A stretch of 64,000 nt of DNA from Maribacter caenipelagi (GTDB lineage Bacteria > Bacteroidota > Bacteroidia > Flavobacteriales > Flavobacteriaceae), in the NCBI RefSeq assembly GCF_004364175.1, contig NZ_SNZW01000013.1, positions 248,001 to 312,000 on the forward strand, written 5' to 3'. A program made the translations under genes and the position numbers. Position 1 is the stretch's first letter. Each line of letters begins with the position of its first letter. This document shows, one piece after another, positions 28,453 to 37,927 of this stretch. The notes under the pieces were generated by a model. The model did not search any database, was not told the origin of the DNA, and saw nothing but the letters and a program-made list of their open reading frames with translations.

Positions 28453-29859
28453 ATGATAAAAAATAAAACCTTTATAACTAGTGATTTTCTTTTAGAAAAT
28501 AAATTTGCGCAAAGGCTCTATCATGATTATGCTTCTCAAATGCCAATTATAGATTACCATTGTCATCTACCGCCTAATGAGATTGCAAATAATCGTCAGT
28601 TCGAGAACCTAACTAAAATTTGGAATGATGGTGACCATTATAAATGGCGTGCGATGCGAACCTTTGGTATTGATGAAAAATTTATTACCGGCAACGCACC
28701 AGATAAAGAGAAATTTCTTGAATGGGGTAAGGCTGTACCCTATACATTAAGAAATCCGTTATATCATTGGACGCATCTAGAACTGCAACGCTATTTTGAT
28801 ATCGATTTGTTATTAAATGAAGACACTGCGAGCGATATTTATGACAAAGCAACAGCAAAACTTCAAACATCAGAGTATAGCTGTCAAAGTTTAATTAATA
28901 AAATGAATGTTGAGGTTATTTGCACTACAGAGGATCCTATTGATAGCTTAGATCATCACGTTAAAATTAAGAATAGCGAATTCAATGTAAATGTAAGTAC
29001 CGCCTTTAGACCAGATAAGGCTATTTTTATTACTAACGATACGTATCTAGAGTATTTAGAAAAACTTTCAACTGTTAGTAATGTAAACATCGATTCTTAT
29101 AAGTCTTTGTGCGATGCGCTTTCTGTACGTTTAGATTATTTTGCTGAAAATGGTTGTACATTATCCGATCATGGTTTAAGCTATGTTCCGTTTAGAGTAT
29201 TTACCGATGCTGAGATTGAAAACATTTTTCAAAAGAGGACAGAAAGAAAACAATTGTCTTTAGAAGAAGATGAAAAATTTCAAACAGCTATATTGTTATT
29301 TCTTTGTGAGCAGTACCATTCTCGGGGATGGATACAACAATTTCATTTAGGTGCATTACGAAATAATAATGCCAGAATGACTCGTATTTTAGGTCCGGAT
29401 ACTGGTTGGGATTCTATAGGAGATTATTCTCAAGCAAGAACACTTTCAAGCTTTTTAAATGCCTTAGATTCAAAAGACAAGCTCACGAAAACTATTTTAT
29501 ACAATCTTAACCCCGCAGATAATGAAGTATTGGCGACGATGATCGGTAACTATAACGATGGTAAGGTAAAAGGTAAAATGCAGTTTGGTTCTGGTTGGTG
29601 GTTTATGGATCAAAAAGACGGAATGACAAAACAGTTGAATGCATTGTCTAATATGGGTTTGATTAGCTGTTTTATTGGAATGCTGACAGATTCAAGATCA
29701 TTTCTTTCTTACCCAAGACATGAGTATTTTAGAAGAATTGTTTGCAACCTTTTTGGGCAGGAAATGCAGCGAGGAGAATTACCGCAAGATTTTGAATTGG
29801 TGGGGAAAATAATTCAGGATATTAGTTATAATAATGCAAAAGAATATTTCAAATTTTAA
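28453..29859 (+). CDS. uxaC: Glucuronate/galacturonate isomerase
   Basis: Isomerises D-glucuronate to D-fructuronate and D-galacturonate to tagaturonate. 468 residues from the chosen start; metal-dependent amidohydrolase-type barrel with the N-terminal MPIIDYHCHLPP motif (HxH) and later TGWDSIGDYSQAR and FGSGWWFMDQKDGM signatures. The frame extends 18 codons upstream to a GTG, but MIKNKTFITSDFLLENKFA matches the family N-terminus and length. Long 5' leader (about 220 nt) from the promoter. First gene of a run with a TRAP transporter. Confidence 0.95.
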   Translation: MIKNKTFITSDFLLENKFAQRLYHDYASQMPIIDYHCHLPPNEIANNRQFENLTKIWNDGDHYKWRAMRTFGIDEKFITGNAPDKEKFLEWGKAVPYTLRNPLYHWTHLELQRYFDIDLLLNEDTASDIYDKATAKLQTSEYSCQSLINKMNVEVICTTEDPIDSLDHHVKIKNSEFNVNVSTAFRPDKAIFITNDTYLEYLEKLSTVSNVNIDSYKSLCDALSVRLDYFAENGCTLSDHGLSYVPFRVFTDAEIENIFQKRTERKQLSLEEDEKFQTAILLFLCEQYHSRGWIQQFHLGALRNNNARMTRILGPDTGWDSIGDYSQARTLSSFLNALDSKDKLTKTILYNLNPADNEVLATMIGNYNDGKVKGKMQFGSGWWFMDQKDGMTKQLNALSNMGLISCFIGMLTDSRSFLSYPRHEYFRRIVCNLFGQEMQRGELPQDFELVGKIIQDISYNNAKEYFKF

Positions 29860-29994
29860 TCCCTCGTAGTGGGTTTAATTCTCCGAGACTTGCCTTGAAA
29901 TATAGAATATATGTTCAGAAACATATCGCGAAACCAAAGGTTGAGGTTGTTGATTTAAAATTTTAGGTAAACTATGACCTTTCAAACTAATATT

Positions 29995-30972
29995 ATGAAA
30001 AGAATAAAAATACTATCGCTCTTTACCGTGGTCGTAACCTTTTTAAGTTGTGAAATACAGACCGAGGCAAAGACGTTGCGACTAGGTCATGGTCTAGATG
30101 TTAGCCATTCTGTACACAAAGCAATGGTTAAAATGGGTGAAGATTTGTTAGCACGATCTGGGGGTAAATTAAAACTTGAAATTTACCCTAGTCAACAATT
30201 AGGTACCGAGAGAGAATGTTTAGAGCTATTGCAAATTGGGAGTTTAGATATGACCAAGGTTTCAGTGGGAGTTTTAGAGAATTTTGCACCTAAAATGAAA
30301 GTTCTAGGGCTACCTTTTCTTTTTAGAGATCGTCAACATTCTTTTGATGTGCTGGACGGACCAATTGGTGAAAAGTTGTTGAACGAAGGTGAGAAATATT
30401 GGTTAAAAGGCTTAGGTTATTATGATGCCGGTAGTCGTAGTTTTTATACCATGAACAAGCCTATTGAAAAACCAGAGGATTTGGTCGGTGAAAAAATACG
30501 TGTAATGGAAAGCGCCACTGCTGTAAATATGGTAAAGGCTTTAGGTGGTTCTCCTACACCGATTTCATGGGGAGAGTTGTATACTTCTTTACAACAAGGT
30601 GTAGTAGACGGCGCAGAAAACAATCCGCCCAGTTTTTACCTATCCAGACATTATGAAGTTTGTAAATACTATTCTTTAGATGAACATACCGTACTACCAG
30701 ATGTTCTATTGATAGGTACTTATGTTTATGATAAACTGACCGAGCAAGAACAAAAATGGTTGAATGAATCTGTAAAAAAATCGGTTAAGTATCAACGTAT
30801 TCTTTGGGCGGAAGCAGAGGCGGAAGCCTTGCGAGAAGTGCAAAAAGCAGGTGTGCAAATCATAAGGCCAGATAAAACACTTTTTGCAGAAAAAGTAGAA
30901 GGCATATTTGAAGGATATAAAGAGGATAAAGAAATGTATTCGCTTATCATACAAATACAAGAAACCAACTAA
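29995..30972 (+). CDS. TRAP transporter substrate-binding protein, lipoprotein (DctP family)
   Basis: A 325-residue DctP-type solute receptor, here probably lipid-anchored: MKRIKILSLFTVVVTFLSC gives a lipobox Cys at 19. Family features are LRLGHGLDVSHSVHKAM, the conserved Arg in the EKIRVMES motif that binds the carboxylate of the ligand, and GVVDGAENNPPSFY. The frame opens seven codons earlier, but the internal ATG starts a proper signal peptide. Sits between uxaC and the two permease genes, so hexuronate is the likely ligand. Confidence 0.92.
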   Translation: MKRIKILSLFTVVVTFLSCEIQTEAKTLRLGHGLDVSHSVHKAMVKMGEDLLARSGGKLKLEIYPSQQLGTERECLELLQIGSLDMTKVSVGVLENFAPKMKVLGLPFLFRDRQHSFDVLDGPIGEKLLNEGEKYWLKGLGYYDAGSRSFYTMNKPIEKPEDLVGEKIRVMESATAVNMVKALGGSPTPISWGELYTSLQQGVVDGAENNPPSFYLSRHYEVCKYYSLDEHTVLPDVLLIGTYVYDKLTEQEQKWLNESVKKSVKYQRILWAEAEAEALREVQKAGVQIIRPDKTLFAEKVEGIFEGYKEDKEMYSLIIQIQETN

Positions 30973-30977
30973 TTACT

Positions 30978-31436
30978 ATGCGTAACAAAATAGATTCCGT
31001 TTTGGGCAAGACATTGGTATTGATTATGTCTGTTATGGTCATAAATGTACTATGGCAAGTATTTACAAGATATGTAACTGGTAACCCTAGCTCATTTACA
31101 GATGAGCTGGCTCGTTATCTTATGATTTGGATCGGAGTTCTTGGGGCTGCATATGTATCAGGGCTAAATTTACATGTTGCTATTGATATTTTGCCGTTAC
31201 GGCAGAATAAGAAAACACAGAAAACATTGAAGATAATCGTAACCTTATTAATTATACTATTTGTCTTTTTTGCCTTTGTGATAGGTGGGTCAAGACTAGT
31301 GTATATCTCTTATGTTCTAGGGCAACAATCACCGGCACTACAATTGCCATTGGCACTAGTTTATTTTATAATTCCTATTAGTGGCTTGTTGATAATGTAT
31401 TACAAAATATCTGACCTAAAAAATATTAACTCATGA
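30978..31436 (+). CDS. TRAP transporter small permease (DctQ family)
   Basis: A 152-residue four-helix membrane protein of the DctQ family with the motif FTRYVTGNPSSFTDELARYLMIWIG in the second helix region and a GAAYVSG that follows. Works with the large permease and the receptor to import an organic acid using the sodium gradient. Starts 5 bp after the receptor gene and overlaps the large permease by 4 bp. Confidence 0.93.
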   Translation: MRNKIDSVLGKTLVLIMSVMVINVLWQVFTRYVTGNPSSFTDELARYLMIWIGVLGAAYVSGLNLHVAIDILPLRQNKKTQKTLKIIVTLLIILFVFFAFVIGGSRLVYISYVLGQQSPALQLPLALVYFIIPISGLLIMYYKISDLKNINS

Positions 31437-32731
31437 TGGAGCATCTACCTATTCTAGTTTTAGTACTAAGCTTTATCTGTTTGTTATCTATTGGTACACC
31501 TGTTGCTTGGAGCATAGCGATTTCATCTTTGCTGACCATGTTGGTGAGTATACCTGCAATGCCCGCCTTTACAACTGTTTCTCAGCGTATGGCGACAGGT
31601 CTGGATAGTTTTGCCCTGTTGGCAATTCCATTTTTTGTATTATCAGGCGAGCTCATGAATAAGGGAGGTATAGCCCATAGACTTATCGCTTTTGCAAAGA
31701 CATTGGTAGGTTCCTTTCCTGGCGGATTAGCTTTAATAAACGTCATAGCTGCTATGTTAATGGGGGCGATTGCAGGATCCGCTATGGCATCTGCATCTGC
31801 AATGGGAAGTATTTTAGGTCCTGAAATGGAAAAAGAAGGATATTCTAAAGAATTTGGTGCTGCAGTAAATATAACTTCGGCTACCACAGGATTAATAATT
31901 CCACCGAGTAATGTATTGATTGTTTACTCTTTGGCAAGTGGCGGCGCATCTATAGCGGCGTTATTCTTAGCAGGATATATTCCTGGAATTATGACGGGAT
32001 TATTTCTTATGATTGTCGCAGCGTTCTGGGCAAAAAAAAAGAAATATAAAGTAGGTAAGCGCAGCAGTCTAAAAGAAGTAGGTAAAACATTTATAGATGC
32101 CTTACCTAGTCTGTTTATGCTAGTTGTAGTTATTGGAGGTATTGTTACGGGGATTTTTACCGCTACTGAAGCTTCTGCTATAGCGGTACTATATAGTTTG
32201 GTTTTAGGTTTTGTTTACAAGGAAATCACCTTGCCTAAATTGCCTCAAATATTATTAGATTCTTCTGCTACCACGGCTATAGTAATGTTACTTATCGGTT
32301 CATCTATGTGTATGTCTTGGGCGTTGTCTTATGAAAACATTCCGCAAGACATTAGTTCCGGACTCCTAAGTTTAAGTGATAACAAGATTGTCATTCTTTT
32401 GATTATCAACTTACTATTATTGTTTGTAGGTATTTTTATGGATATGACCCCCGCTGTCTTGATTTTTACACCAATATTCTTACCGGTCGTAACCAAATTA
32501 GGGCTTGATCCTGTGCATTTTGGTATCATCATGGTATTAAACCTTTGTATCGGTTTATGTACTCCTCCCGTTGGCTCTGTGTTATTCGTTGGTGTCGGAA
32601 TAGCTAAAACGACCATAGAGAAAGTTTTTAAACCGTTGTTGCCCTTGTTTATTGCAATGATAATCGCGCTTTTTTTGGTTACTTATATTCCGCAATTGAG
32701 TTTGTGGTTGCCTAGTTTATTTAATTTGTAG
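31433..32731 (+). CDS. TRAP transporter large permease (DctM family)
   Basis: A 432-residue DctM protein of about 12 transmembrane segments, with family motifs SGELMNKGGIAHRL, GAIAGSAMASASAMGSI, IPPSNVLIVYS and CIGLCTPPVGSVLF. Catalyses the sodium-coupled import step. The 4-bp ATGA overlap with the small permease gene shows tight coupling. No terminator is evident; the LacI gene faces it. Confidence 0.94.
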   Translation: MMEHLPILVLVLSFICLLSIGTPVAWSIAISSLLTMLVSIPAMPAFTTVSQRMATGLDSFALLAIPFFVLSGELMNKGGIAHRLIAFAKTLVGSFPGGLALINVIAAMLMGAIAGSAMASASAMGSILGPEMEKEGYSKEFGAAVNITSATTGLIIPPSNVLIVYSLASGGASIAALFLAGYIPGIMTGLFLMIVAAFWAKKKKYKVGKRSSLKEVGKTFIDALPSLFMLVVVIGGIVTGIFTATEASAIAVLYSLVLGFVYKEITLPKLPQILLDSSATTAIVMLLIGSSMCMSWALSYENIPQDISSGLLSLSDNKIVILLIINLLLLFVGIFMDMTPAVLIFTPIFLPVVTKLGLDPVHFGIIMVLNLCIGLCTPPVGSVLFVGVGIAKTTIEKVFKPLLPLFIAMIIALFLVTYIPQLSLWLPSLFNL

Positions 32732-32799
32732 AAATGCGCTTTTTTGGTTAAAAGCTTAATTGGGACCGTAGATATATAGGAGAAATTTTAATTATGTAT

Positions 32800-33822
32800 C
32801 TAATTTATCTTGCCTGACGATTTTCTAACAATCAGTTTAGCCGGTAGAACTACATTCTTGCAAATTTTTACAGTTTGTTCATTTTCAATCTGTTCCAAGA
32901 ATACTTTAGCAGCTGTTTTTCCCATTTCAACAGGTGATTGGTCTACTGAACTGATTGATGTTTCTAAAAATTGAGTGAAAGGGGCATTACTAAATCCGAC
33001 TACACAAAAATCATCAGGGATTTTAACCGAAAGTTCGTTTAAATATTGAACGGCACCTAGTAATCCATAATCGGTAGAGGAAAATATGGCATCTGGTGGT
33101 AGCGGTAGTTTCATTATAGTTTTAGCAGCTTCTCTCCCAGCTTCTATATCACTTTTTAATGTAACTACATATTCGGGTAAAAATGGAAGTCCGCTTTTTT
33201 CCAAAGCATCCTTATAGCCTTTAAATCGGTTTTTATATAGTTCAAGTTCTTGGTCTACTAGAAAATGGGCAATTCTCATGCAACCCTGTTCAATTAAATG
33301 TTTGGTGGCATCATAACCTCCTTGATAATCATTAAGGGTAACCGAACTAATGTTTGGAAAGTTTAACTTTCTGTCAAAAAAAATGAAAGGGGTATTTTTT
33401 TTAACAAGGTAGTCAAGTTTGTGTTTTTCGTTATTTGAATATGAAGATGAAATTAAAATACCATCGACTTGTTCATTTAAAAGATTTTGTAAAATTTTTA
33501 ACTCTTTTTCCTTATTGTCATGAGTCTGTGCAATAATAACGTGGTAACCTTTAGGGTAAAGCTCATCTTCGATTCCTCTAATTACAGATGAAAAAAAAAT
33601 TCTGTTGATATAGGGTACAACAACCCCAATATTCTTGCTTTTTCCACTTTTTAAAGCTAGTGCAAGTTTATTTTGTTTGTAGTTTAACTTTGTTGCAGTT
33701 GCCTGTACGAGTTCGCGAGTCTTCTCACTTATTTTTGGGTTATTGTTTAAGGCCCTCGATACTGTAGCAGCAGTAATTTTCAGCTCTTTTGCAATATCAT
33801 AAATGGTGGCTTTCTTGCTCAT
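32800..33822 (-). CDS. LacI family transcriptional regulator
   Basis: A 340-residue repressor: N-terminal HTH (4-24, ATIYDIAKELKITAATVSRAL with the hinge LNNNPKISEKTRELV) and a periplasmic-binding-protein-like effector domain (60-335). Encoded convergently to the TRAP genes and not next to a sugar-specific enzyme other than the hexuronate set, so hexuronate or KDG is the likely effector (inference). A TAAATTTG box on the minus strand just before its start could be its -7 element. Best candidate to bind the TGTAATCGATT sites at uxaC and uxuA. Confidence 0.9.
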   Translation of the reverse strand: MSKKATIYDIAKELKITAATVSRALNNNPKISEKTRELVQATATKLNYKQNKLALALKSGKSKNIGVVVPYINRIFFSSVIRGIEDELYPKGYHVIIAQTHDNKEKELKILQNLLNEQVDGILISSSYSNNEKHKLDYLVKKNTPFIFFDRKLNFPNISSVTLNDYQGGYDATKHLIEQGCMRIAHFLVDQELELYKNRFKGYKDALEKSGLPFLPEYVVTLKSDIEAGREAAKTIMKLPLPPDAIFSSTDYGLLGAVQYLNELSVKIPDDFCVVGFSNAPFTQFLETSISSVDQSPVEMGKTAAKVFLEQIENEQTVKICKNVVLPAKLIVRKSSGKIN

Positions 33823-33895
33823 AGAAAAGTGTAGGGCAAATTTACGATTATTGAATTATAAGGTATCTGTAAACAGATTAAAAATTAGAGAGGTA

Positions 33896-34587
33896 TTAAA
33901 TTTTAAACCAAAATCCTTCTTCAACCTTCTTTTGATATTTATCTTCATCGACCTCGAATAGAAAAACTCCTTTTTTTGATGAACTCATATCTTTCTCATT
34001 CGTTTTCTTTAAATAATCAAAAGAATTAAATTTGTTGATGAAATATCTTTTGTCCAACTCAGTATCTAAAATTGCTTTGTACATTTTTTGAAGTTGGCGC
34101 ATGGTAAATTATTCAGGTAAAAGTTCGAACCTTATAGGTCTTTTTGATATTCTATTACGTAATAAAGTAAGAACACCTTTCACCATATCTTATTTACAAT
34201 CAAAAATTAATTTAGGCATGTCTTTAAGGTCAAACCACTTAATGGGGTTTTGCTTTAAAAGATCTTTACAGTGATTTGCAATGTCTATAATTGCATAGTA
34301 AGATATAGATATGGTTCTTTCTTCGGGATCACGATTTAGTTTAGAATATGAGTGAACCTGCTCTATATAAATATTATTCAGTCTCGTTAAGTGCCTAAGA
34401 ATTCTTTTTGCTACTTTATCTAAATTTCCCTCTTTTTTAAGAAACCTGCCTATTAACGACCATTCTCCTTTGGCTGGTTCAAAATCTCTTTGAACGATAT
34501 TTTTAATTCTTCTTGATAAAATCAGAATATAATACAATCTACAGCAAGTAAGACTTTGTCTTCTTTGCGATAATTATTCAAAACCAT
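33896..34587 (-). pseudogene. Decayed NUDIX-type transcriptional regulator (NrtR/AraR-like)
   Basis: Read on the minus strand from ATG 34587, the remnant gives MVLNNYRKEDKVLLAVDCIIF, an in-frame TGA (34522-34524), a frameshift near 34500, then RDFEPAKGEWSLIGRF (degraded Nudix box), NRDPEERTISISYYAIIDI and WFDL, an in-frame TAA (34190-34192), then RISKRPIRFELLPE, another in-frame TAA (34109-34111) and FTMRQLQKMYKAIL plus the winged-helix LDKRYFINKF. Order and total length (about 230 codons) match the NUDIX-plus-winged-helix regulator family. Three stops and one shift mean no full product. It lies upstream of galM-SSS genes, which such regulators control in Bacteroidetes arabinose loci. Confidence 0.85.
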
Positions 34588-34967
34588 TCCTTAATTTTTG
34601 CATGCCTAAATTAATAAGATTGAATGAAATAAAATTGTTTTAAATACGAAAAGGTTTGCGCACTATTTTTATATAGTTACCTATTATTAAATATGTTAGT
34701 GTTTTTAAACGTGTGTTTTGTGGAATATTAACTAAGCAAATTTCTTTAATGATGTTGCGTCAGTAAGTGTGAAATACAAAGTGGAGCAAATTTTAAGACT
34801 ACTCTTAAAGTGTTAATTTAATTTATTTCAAGTAGTGGATAATGGCTTTAAAATTATTTAAAAATGTTTCGAACAAGCTTTTTATAATCTAGAGTGTAGA
34901 ATTAAATGTAGTTAGGTTAAAATAAAGTTTATCGATATATTTAAAATGCCACTAAGCAAAAAATATT
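34588..34967. other. Intergenic region upstream of the epimerase locus
   Basis: About 380 bp, AT-rich. It must hold the promoter of the galM-SSS-SDR genes but no clean TTG-N19-TAnnTTTG pair is seen. A TATCGATA (34930-34937) is the only short palindrome noted; it is not a full match to the TGTAATCGATT operator. No ORF. Confidence 0.4.
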
Positions 34968-35081
34968 ATGAGATTAGCAAAACACACTGCTTTTTCGTTA
35001 ATGATTTATATTGTTTTGACAATATGTTTAGCTTGTAATGAAAATATCAAAAAAAGGTCACTACAGAAAAGGATAGTATGA
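34968..35081 (+). other. Detached lipoprotein signal peptide of the aldose epimerase
   Basis: A 37-codon frame encoding MRLAKHTAFSLMIYIVLTIC then LACNEN, a lipoprotein signal peptide, ending in a TGA that overlaps the ATG of the epimerase. After the A7 run at 35049-35055 the epimerase frame continues upstream as YQKKVTTEKDS-M, the linker expected after the lipid-modified Cys. One extra A would fuse the two. Confidence 0.75.
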
Positions 35082-36124
35082 CGCAAATCGAGAAAAACAG
35101 TTATGGTAGTACAACAGCTAACGAAGATGTATCGGAATTTAGATTGCGAAATTTAAGTGGTAGAGAAGTAAGTATTATTACTTATGGAGGTATAATAACA
35201 GAAATAATTACTCCCGATTCAGATGGAAGAATGGAAAACGTGGCCTTAGGTTTTGACAACTTAGAACAGTGTGAAAAAGAGAACCCTTTTTTCGGAGCTT
35301 TGGTAGGTCGTTATGGAAACAGAATTGCAAAAGGAAAATTTGCTTTAAACGATACGGAATATACCTTGGCTATAAACAATGGAGAAAATTCTTTACACGG
35401 AGGATTAAAAGGGTTTGATAAGGTTGTTTGGAAAGTTGATGAGGTAAAAGAATCAGATTCGTTTGTCTCTTTAAAATTAAGTTTTCTAAGTAAAGATATG
35501 GAAGAGGGTTTTCTTGGGAATTTAAAAACTACCGTTACCTATACATTAAAAAGTAATAATAGTTTAGATATTCTATATGAAGCCACAACAGATAAAACAA
35601 CTATTGTCAATTTAACGCAACATTCTTATTTTAATTTATCTGGAAATTTCTCTCAAACAATTGTAGATCATGAAGTTGAAATCGACGCAAATGAATTTGT
35701 GCCAGTTGATGCAATACTTATACCAGTAGGCGATTTGGCTTCAGTAGAAGACACTCCTTTCGATTTTAGAAATGCTAAGTTGGTAGGTAATGCGATCAAT
35801 GTCCATAATGAGCAGATTAAATTAAGAGCTGGTTACGATTATTGTTGGGTACTTAATAACGAAGATAAAGGATATCGTTCTGTCGCAAAAGCTCGCCACC
35901 CCAAGTCTGGGCGCATGATGGAGGTTTTAACCGACCAACCTGGTATGCAATTTTATACAGGTAACTTTTTAAACGGTACCTTATCCGTACCAGGTGGTGG
36001 TACGTTTGCCAAGAGAAGCAGATTCTGTTTTAAAACTCAGCATTACCCCGATTCGCCTAACCAACCTCAATTTCCTAGCACTACCTTAGAGCCAGGAGAA
36101 AAATATAGCACCAAAACAACTTAA
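35078..36124 (+). CDS. Aldose 1-epimerase (galactose mutarotase)
   Basis: A 348-residue mutarotase interconverting alpha and beta anomers of a free sugar. Family signatures are PFFGALVGRYGNRIAKGKF, NNGENSLHGGLKGFDKVVWK, the catalytic-His motif LTQHSYFNLSG, GYDYCWVL and the final TTLEPGEKYSTKT. Most homologues with this N-terminus are lipoproteins; here the signal peptide is in another frame, separated by a shift in an A7 run, so the product as written would be cytoplasmic. Followed at 50 bp by an SSS symporter. Either a sequencing slip or a true frameshift. Confidence 0.88.
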   Translation: MTQIEKNSYGSTTANEDVSEFRLRNLSGREVSIITYGGIITEIITPDSDGRMENVALGFDNLEQCEKENPFFGALVGRYGNRIAKGKFALNDTEYTLAINNGENSLHGGLKGFDKVVWKVDEVKESDSFVSLKLSFLSKDMEEGFLGNLKTTVTYTLKSNNSLDILYEATTDKTTIVNLTQHSYFNLSGNFSQTIVDHEVEIDANEFVPVDAILIPVGDLASVEDTPFDFRNAKLVGNAINVHNEQIKLRAGYDYCWVLNNEDKGYRSVAKARHPKSGRMMEVLTDQPGMQFYTGNFLNGTLSVPGGGTFAKRSRFCFKTQHYPDSPNQPQFPSTTLEPGEKYSTKTT

Positions 36125-36174
36125 AAGTTCTCTGTTGAATAAATTAATCCAATTCAAACCAATCAACCTACCAA

Positions 36175-37794
36175 ATGCAACAATTAGATAATTACGACTG
36201 GATCAGTATAGCTCTTTACTTTTTATTATTAGTAGGAGTCGCCGTATGGGTAATAAGTAAAAAGGAAGATAATACTGAAGATTATTTTCTTGCCGGTAGA
36301 AATGTCGGTTGGTTCGTTGTCGGGGCATCTATTTTTGCATCGAATATTGGTTCTGAACATGTAGTTGGTTTGGCAGGTACGGGAGCAAGCAATAAACTCC
36401 CCTTACTGATTTATGAAATTCATGCCTGGATAGTATTAATGTTAGGATGGGTATTTCTCCCTTTTTATGCTCGAAGCGGTGTATTTACTATGCCAGAGTT
36501 TTTAGAGAAACGTTTTGACGCAAGATCAAGATGGGTTTTATCGATATTTTCAATTGTAGCCTATGTACTTACCAAAATATCGGTAACTATTTATGCAGGG
36601 GGCGTTGTTGTATCTGCCTTATTAGGTATTGATTTTTGGACAGGTGCGATCGCTACGGTAGTACTAACCGGTATTTATACGGTGCTAGGGGGAATGCGTG
36701 CTGTAGTTTACACAGAAACATTGCAAGCTATTTTATTGGTGGTCGGTGCAGCGGTATTGACATTTATAGGTTTAGACAAAGTTGGTGGATGGGGAAGCAT
36801 GGTAGATACCTTGGGTCCTGAATATTTTAATATGTTGAGACCGGCAACAGACCCCGATTTTCCGTGGCCCTCATTATTCATTACAAGTACTATTGTTGGT
36901 ATTTGGTATTGGTGTACTGATCAGTATATTGTTCAGCGTACATTAACGGCTAAGAATATTAAAGAAGGTCGTAGAGGTACCATTTTCGGTGCATTATTAA
37001 AGTTATTACCGGTGTTTTTATTCTTGATACCCGGTGTAATTGCATTGACATTAAAAATGAGGGGTGAATTGGAGTGGGAGAGTGCTGATCAGGCTTTCCC
37101 TGTTTTAATGAGTAATCTATTGCCTTCTGGTTTACGCGGACTTGTAGCTGCAGGATTATTGGCTGCTTTAATGAGCTCATTGGCTTCGGTTTTTAATTCA
37201 TGTTCTACGTTGTTTACGGTTGATGTTTATAAAAAATTAAGACCAAATGCCCCAGAGAAAAAATTGGTTAGAACAGGTCAGATTGCAACTGTTTTTGTTG
37301 TGATTATCGGTATTATCTGGATACCAATTATGGCAAACATTTCGGGGGTTTTATATGAATATTTACAAAGTGTACAATCGTATATAGCCCCACCTATTAC
37401 TGCGGTGTTTCTGTTGGGAATCTTTTATAAACGAATTAATGCTACGGGTGCTTTTGCAACATTGATTATGGGTATTGTAGTTGCCTTTTTCAGAATTGCG
37501 TTAGAGTTGCTCAAAGATAATTTTGATGCTAATAGTATGTTGTACTATTTAGGAGATATGAATTTCTTGACTTTTGGTGCCTGGTTTTTCTTATTCTGTT
37601 TAATCTTTTTGGTGGTAGTAAGTTTACTGACGGAAGTACCAAATAAACAGCAAATAACCAACCTTACTTTTGGTACCATAACCGAAGAAGAAAAAAACAA
37701 AAATAAGAGTAGCTATAATTGGGTAGATATTGCCGTATCAATTTTTATCGTTCTTATTGTAATTGGTGTTATGATATTCTTCAACGGGAAATAA
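36175..37794 (+). CDS. Sodium/solute symporter (SSS/SLC5, sugar type)
   Basis: A 539-residue sodium-coupled symporter of the SGLT type with about 14 membrane helices. SSS signatures: YFLAGRNVGWFVVGASIFASNIGSEH near the N-terminus (about 37-62), GGMRAVVYTETLQ (about 177-189), and WYWCTDQYIVQRTLTAKN (about 244-261). Translated after the aldose epimerase; the pair usually handles a free monosaccharide such as galactose, arabinose, xylose or glucose. No regulator of its own survives next to it (see the decayed NUDIX regulator). Confidence 0.92.
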   Translation: MQQLDNYDWISIALYFLLLVGVAVWVISKKEDNTEDYFLAGRNVGWFVVGASIFASNIGSEHVVGLAGTGASNKLPLLIYEIHAWIVLMLGWVFLPFYARSGVFTMPEFLEKRFDARSRWVLSIFSIVAYVLTKISVTIYAGGVVVSALLGIDFWTGAIATVVLTGIYTVLGGMRAVVYTETLQAILLVVGAAVLTFIGLDKVGGWGSMVDTLGPEYFNMLRPATDPDFPWPSLFITSTIVGIWYWCTDQYIVQRTLTAKNIKEGRRGTIFGALLKLLPVFLFLIPGVIALTLKMRGELEWESADQAFPVLMSNLLPSGLRGLVAAGLLAALMSSLASVFNSCSTLFTVDVYKKLRPNAPEKKLVRTGQIATVFVVIIGIIWIPIMANISGVLYEYLQSVQSYIAPPITAVFLLGIFYKRINATGAFATLIMGIVVAFFRIALELLKDNFDANSMLYYLGDMNFLTFGAWFFLFCLIFLVVVSLLTEVPNKQQITNLTFGTITEEEKNKNKSSYNWVDIAVSIFIVLIVIGVMIFFNGK

Positions 37795-37927
37795 TTCGTA
37801 TGCTTGAATCAAATTTTCCATTTCTAAGTTGTAATTTTTAAATGATATCTCGTGTTAGTAATTTTAGGTTTTGAGATAATTAAAACTGAAGTTACAGAAT
37901 ACATTTATGTATCTAAAAAAGAACTTT

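Noticed and set aside
35049-35055. Programmed -1 frameshift in the epimerase A7 run
   Set aside because: In the zero frame the codons are AAA AAA AGG, so the run is not phased as a canonical A-AAA-AAG heptamer, and no stimulatory stem is seen; mutation or sequencing slip is simpler.
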